Part shown: piece by piece, positions 61,628 through 64,000 of the stretch | How positions within the stretch are numbered: the first letter of the stretch is position 1 | Layout of the letters: every line of letters begins with the position of its first letter | Assembly (NCBI GenBank): GCA_965214035.1 | Contig: OZ243932.1 | Coordinates: 682,001-746,000, forward strand | Reading direction: 5' to 3' | DNA: 64,000 bases | Origin: JAJDYQ01 sp965214035 | GTDB taxonomy: Bacteria; Pseudomonadota; Gammaproteobacteria; JAJDYQ01 | Notes under the pieces: model-generated | What the model was told of the DNA's origin: nothing | What the model saw: the letters and a program-made list of their open reading frames with translations, nothing else | Database searches by the model: none | Position numbers and translations under genes: made by a program

Positions 61628-62903
61628 CTGTGTAAATCGCCGGTTAGACATAGTCAATCAGTCGGTCTTCAAACTCAATGATAAATCGGTTCGGCGCTCC
61701 CTTCCAGTTCTGGATCGGCATCGTCCATTTTTTTGACGCATCCATGATCGCCAGGTAGACCACCTTCCGGGCTGAATCGTCAGACGGAAACAGCTTGCGC
61801 TTATTGACGGCCTTGCGGACCACACTGTTCAGGGATTCAATGGCGTTGGTCGTATAAATCGCCTTACGAATGTCATCCGGATAATGGAAGAGGGTGCTCA
61901 GGTTTTGCCCGTGCTGGCGCCAGGTACGACTGATATGGGGATATTTCTCATCCCAGCGTTCAGCGAACCGCTCCAGCGCCAGCAGCGCCTCGTCCTCGGT
62001 GGCCGACTGGTCGATCGGCTTTAAATCCGCCGCCACGGCTTTGTCGTCCTTCCAGACCATCTATTTCATGGCATTGCGCACCCGGTGCACAATACAGAGC
62101 TGCACCTGCGTGTCCGGAAACACGTTGCTGATGGCATCGGGAAACCCCTTGAGCCCGTCCACGCAGGCAATCAGAATGTCCTTCACCCCGCGGGTCTGCA
62201 ACTCCCGTGAGAATGGCCAGCCAGAACTTGGCCCCCTCATGCTCAGCCAGCCACAGACCCAGTAGCTCCTTGTGGCCCGACAGGTCCACCCCCAGGGCCA
62301 GGTAGATGGCCTTGTTGATAACCCGCTTGTCCTGGCGAATCTTCACCACGATACAATCCAGGTACACAATCGGATACACGGCTTCCAGCGACCGGGACTG
62401 CCAGTCCGTCACGCGTTCAAGGACCGCATCCGTGACCCAGGATATCCGTGTCGGGGAAATCTCCGCATCCTACATCTCCTTGAACGTGGCCACGATCTCA
62501 CGGGTCGTCATGCCCTTGGCATACAAACTCAGGATTTTATCGTCCATGGAGGTAAAACGCCGCGGCCCCTTCTTCACCCGCTTCGGCTCGAAGCTGCCGT
62601 CCCGGTCACGCGGCGTCTCCAGTTCAAACTCACCCTCACCGGTGCTCAGTCGCTTGCTGCTGTAGCCGTTACGGTTGTTGGCATTCGCCGATTGTTCGTG
62701 GCGGGCGTAGCCCAGGTGGTCATCCAACTCGGCGTTCAGCGCCGCCTCCACCGTAACCTTGGTCAGCATCTGGCTGAACTCGTTCAGGTCTTCCTCGGTT
62801 TTAATGCTCTTCGCTACTTCACGTGCGAAGGCTTTCAGTTCTTGTTTTTTCATGATACCTATCCTCATCTATAGTTAAGGTTAATGATAGGCGGTTTACA
62901 CAG
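61628..62903 (-). mobile_element. IS256-family insertion sequence, inactive
   Basis: About 1276 bases between inverted ends CTGTGTAAATCGCC (61628-61641) and GGCGGTTTACACAG (62890-62903), 13 of 14 matching. It lies between an IS1380 fragment and an IS30 fragment. The flanking 8-9 bases do not match, so the two sides are probably not the original target. Confidence 0.85.
61644..62853 (-). pseudogene. IS256-family transposase with three inactivating lesions
   Basis: Starts MKKQELKAFAREVAKSIKTEED at 62853. Lesions: a TAG at 62470-62472 where relatives have FKEMYDAE; an extra base in the run near 62203-62206 within AILT/ELQTRGV; a second TAG at 62061-62063 where relatives have a tyrosine after RNSMK. 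Otherwise intact to DRLIDYV, including IVYLDCIVVKIR, CVDGLKGFPDAI and TTNAIESLN with the DDE residues. Confidence 0.85.
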
Positions 62904-63428
62904 TTTTTGTTACGGTCTCCCCGTCGCCGATACGTGAACGGGTATCAACGATTCCGGGGCGCTGGTCAATGCTGACACGACCGACAAGCTGACCCCGGCG
63001 ATTGTAGCTGCCATCGCGTTTACGGCGCTGCTTTTGGCAGCGCAGATGACGATACAGATGCCCCCCCCCTCATGCTTGTCCCGCACAATGTATTGGTAGC
63101 TCCATTCATGACGGACCGACCGGTTCCTATGTGCTTTGAGCCACAGGCTGATTTGCTCTGCACTCCAGTCAAGCTCCAGCAGGTGTCGTACATGACTCCC
63201 GGTCGTCTCGGTCAACCGGTAGCGCACGTTGGCCTGTCGGCGCTTGTCACTCAGGCGTTGAGCCTGTTCAGGGCGATAACCACGAAGACCCGTATCGCGC
63301 TGAAGCTCACGGCTAATGGTGGATCGACTTCAACCTGACATCATGGCTATCCCGGATTGGTTATGGCCGGCTTTCTTCAGGGCATCAATCCGGTATCGTT
63401 GTTCCTGGGTAAGCTGTTTGTATCTCAT
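62904..63428 (-). pseudogene. IS30-family transposase fragment
   Basis: Starts MRYKQLTQEQRYRIDALKKAGHNQSGIA at 63428, then a TGA at 63330-63332 and SRSTISRELQRDTGLRGYRPEQAQ, continuing to LDWSAEQISLWLKAHRNRSVRHEWSYQYI. A run of nine C at 63061-63069 shifts the frame (relatives read KHEGGHLYRHLRC). Truncated by IS256 at 62903 within RIGD...; the catalytic half is lost. The GTTGCACTTACAAGTTGAATTC at 63504-63525 is its likely left end. Confidence 0.75.
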
Positions 63429-63528
63429 CGTGCTCCTCTTTCCTGGCAGAATGGGAAAGCTGTGAATCATACAGCAGCTTACCCTATCGCCAACTCGTCA
63501 AGAGTTGCACTTACAAGTTGAATTCAGG

Positions 63529-63657
63529 GTATATAATTCCCAAACCAATCGCGCCGCCATCAGACACTACGCCCGATCTGAAAGGGGAATCGCCGAAGAT
63601 TTCAAAGTCTCTGCCTCACCCGATGACGTCAAAAAAATCAAAATAATCCCCCAATAG
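63529..63657 (+). pseudogene. C-terminal gene fragment, unrecognised
   Basis: Open frame with no start codon after the IS30 end: VYNSQTNRAAIRHYARSERG... to a TAG at 63655-63657. It could be the tail of a gene cut by IS30. Six bases further the ankyrin gene ends convergently. Low certainty; short frames arise by chance. Confidence 0.25.
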
Positions 63658-63663
63658 GAATAC

Positions 63664-63972
63664 TCATTTGAACCGCGAAACCAATAAAGTTTTGGGAAAC
63701 ATTCCGACCGCCACTAACACCAAGACAGAGTGTGCAACGTTGCACATCCCCTCTACATCATCGCCGGATTGATCCGTAATCGAATCCTCCAGTAATTGCA
63801 CAATTTCCGTTTGCTCTGTACCCAAAGCCACCTGCATCGGTGATTCACCATGACTGTCCAACCAGTTAGGATCCAAACCTTTCGCCAGAAAATCAGGCAA
63901 CAAATCATGTCGACCCGCCCTCACTGAACTCGTAAAACAGGACTGCAAAGCCTTGCTGTAATTCTCTGACAT
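63664..63972 (-). CDS. Small ankyrin-repeat protein
   Basis: 102 residues starting MSENYSKALQSCFTSSV with GGAGTAG upstream. GRHDLLPDFLAKGLDPNWLDSHGESPMQVALGTEQTEIVQLLED is one and a half ankyrin repeats (G.DPN...G.SPM..A). The last 40 residues (ITDQSGDDVEGMCNVAHSVLVLVAVG) are unusual and partly hydrophobic. Probably an immunity- or interaction-type protein; the partner is unknown. Confidence 0.65.
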   Translation of the reverse strand: MSENYSKALQSCFTSSVRAGRHDLLPDFLAKGLDPNWLDSHGESPMQVALGTEQTEIVQLLEDSITDQSGDDVEGMCNVAHSVLVLVAVGMFPKTLLVSRFK

Positions 63973-64000
63973 GACTACTCCATCGAACGCCCCGGCAATG

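Noticed and set aside
1..64000. tRNA and rRNA genes
   Set aside because: None was recognised on either strand by eye; a covariance-model scan would be the decisive test.

Overview
The window comes from a gammaproteobacterium. Two long blocks follow the gene order I know from Pseudomonas chromosomes: ponA divergent from pilMNOPQ-aroK-aroB-gltB-gltD-hemE, and mutM ... ggt-fdx-coaD-rsmD-two M16 peptidases divergent from ftsY-ftsE-ftsX. Base composition is moderate (roughly half GC by eye), not the high GC of pseudomonads, so this is probably another gammaproteobacterial lineage. I cannot name the species.

Layout. 1-11.2 kb: one giant acidic secreted protein with about 27 Calx-beta-like repeats and a C-terminal autotransporter-type barrel. 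11.3-12.8 kb: an ArsS-type radical SAM gene and a DUF302 gene whose signal peptide is out of frame. 12.9-32.97 kb: housekeeping core, with hemB and hemE convergent around a large hairpin, glutamate synthase, the aroB/aroK shikimate genes, the type IV pilus assembly operon pilMNOPQ, PBP1A, citrate synthase, a secreted nuclease and ribosomal protein L31. 33.2-36.9 kb: a small accessory cassette (a Slam-type outer-membrane protein and a poly-glycine surface lipoprotein) bracketed by remnants of IS5 and IS3 elements. 37-42.7 kb: two ABC export systems (YadGH-like, then GldA/GldF/GldG-like plus a DUF4340 protein). 42.8-52.6 kb: mutM, DUF3307, ggt, ferredoxin, coaD, rsmD, a catalytic plus non-catalytic M16 peptidase pair, ftsYEX. 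52.7-53.9 kb: a TrpD2-like protein in the place where rpoH often sits.

From about 53.9 kb to the end is an eroded genomic island. It holds a RelA/SpoT-domain gene with an ankyrin-like tail that has been tandemly duplicated and frameshifted, an internally deleted TnpB element inserted between that gene and its probable operon partners (a 147-residue protein and a membrane methyltransferase), a second TnpB remnant abutting a 5'-truncated isoleucyl-tRNA synthetase, an unknown membrane-anchored protein with an ankyrin-like end, a nest of broken IS1380, IS256 and IS30 elements, and a small ankyrin protein.

Most promising for new biology: (i) the methyltransferase / 147-residue protein / RelA-SpoT-ankyrin operon split by a mini-TnpB element (54.0-56.9 kb); (ii) the Slam-lipoprotein cassette between IS5 remnants (33.2-36.4 kb); (iii) the deleted TnpB that keeps both element ends but none of its nuclease core. 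Function assignments rest on recognising motifs by eye; no database search was run.
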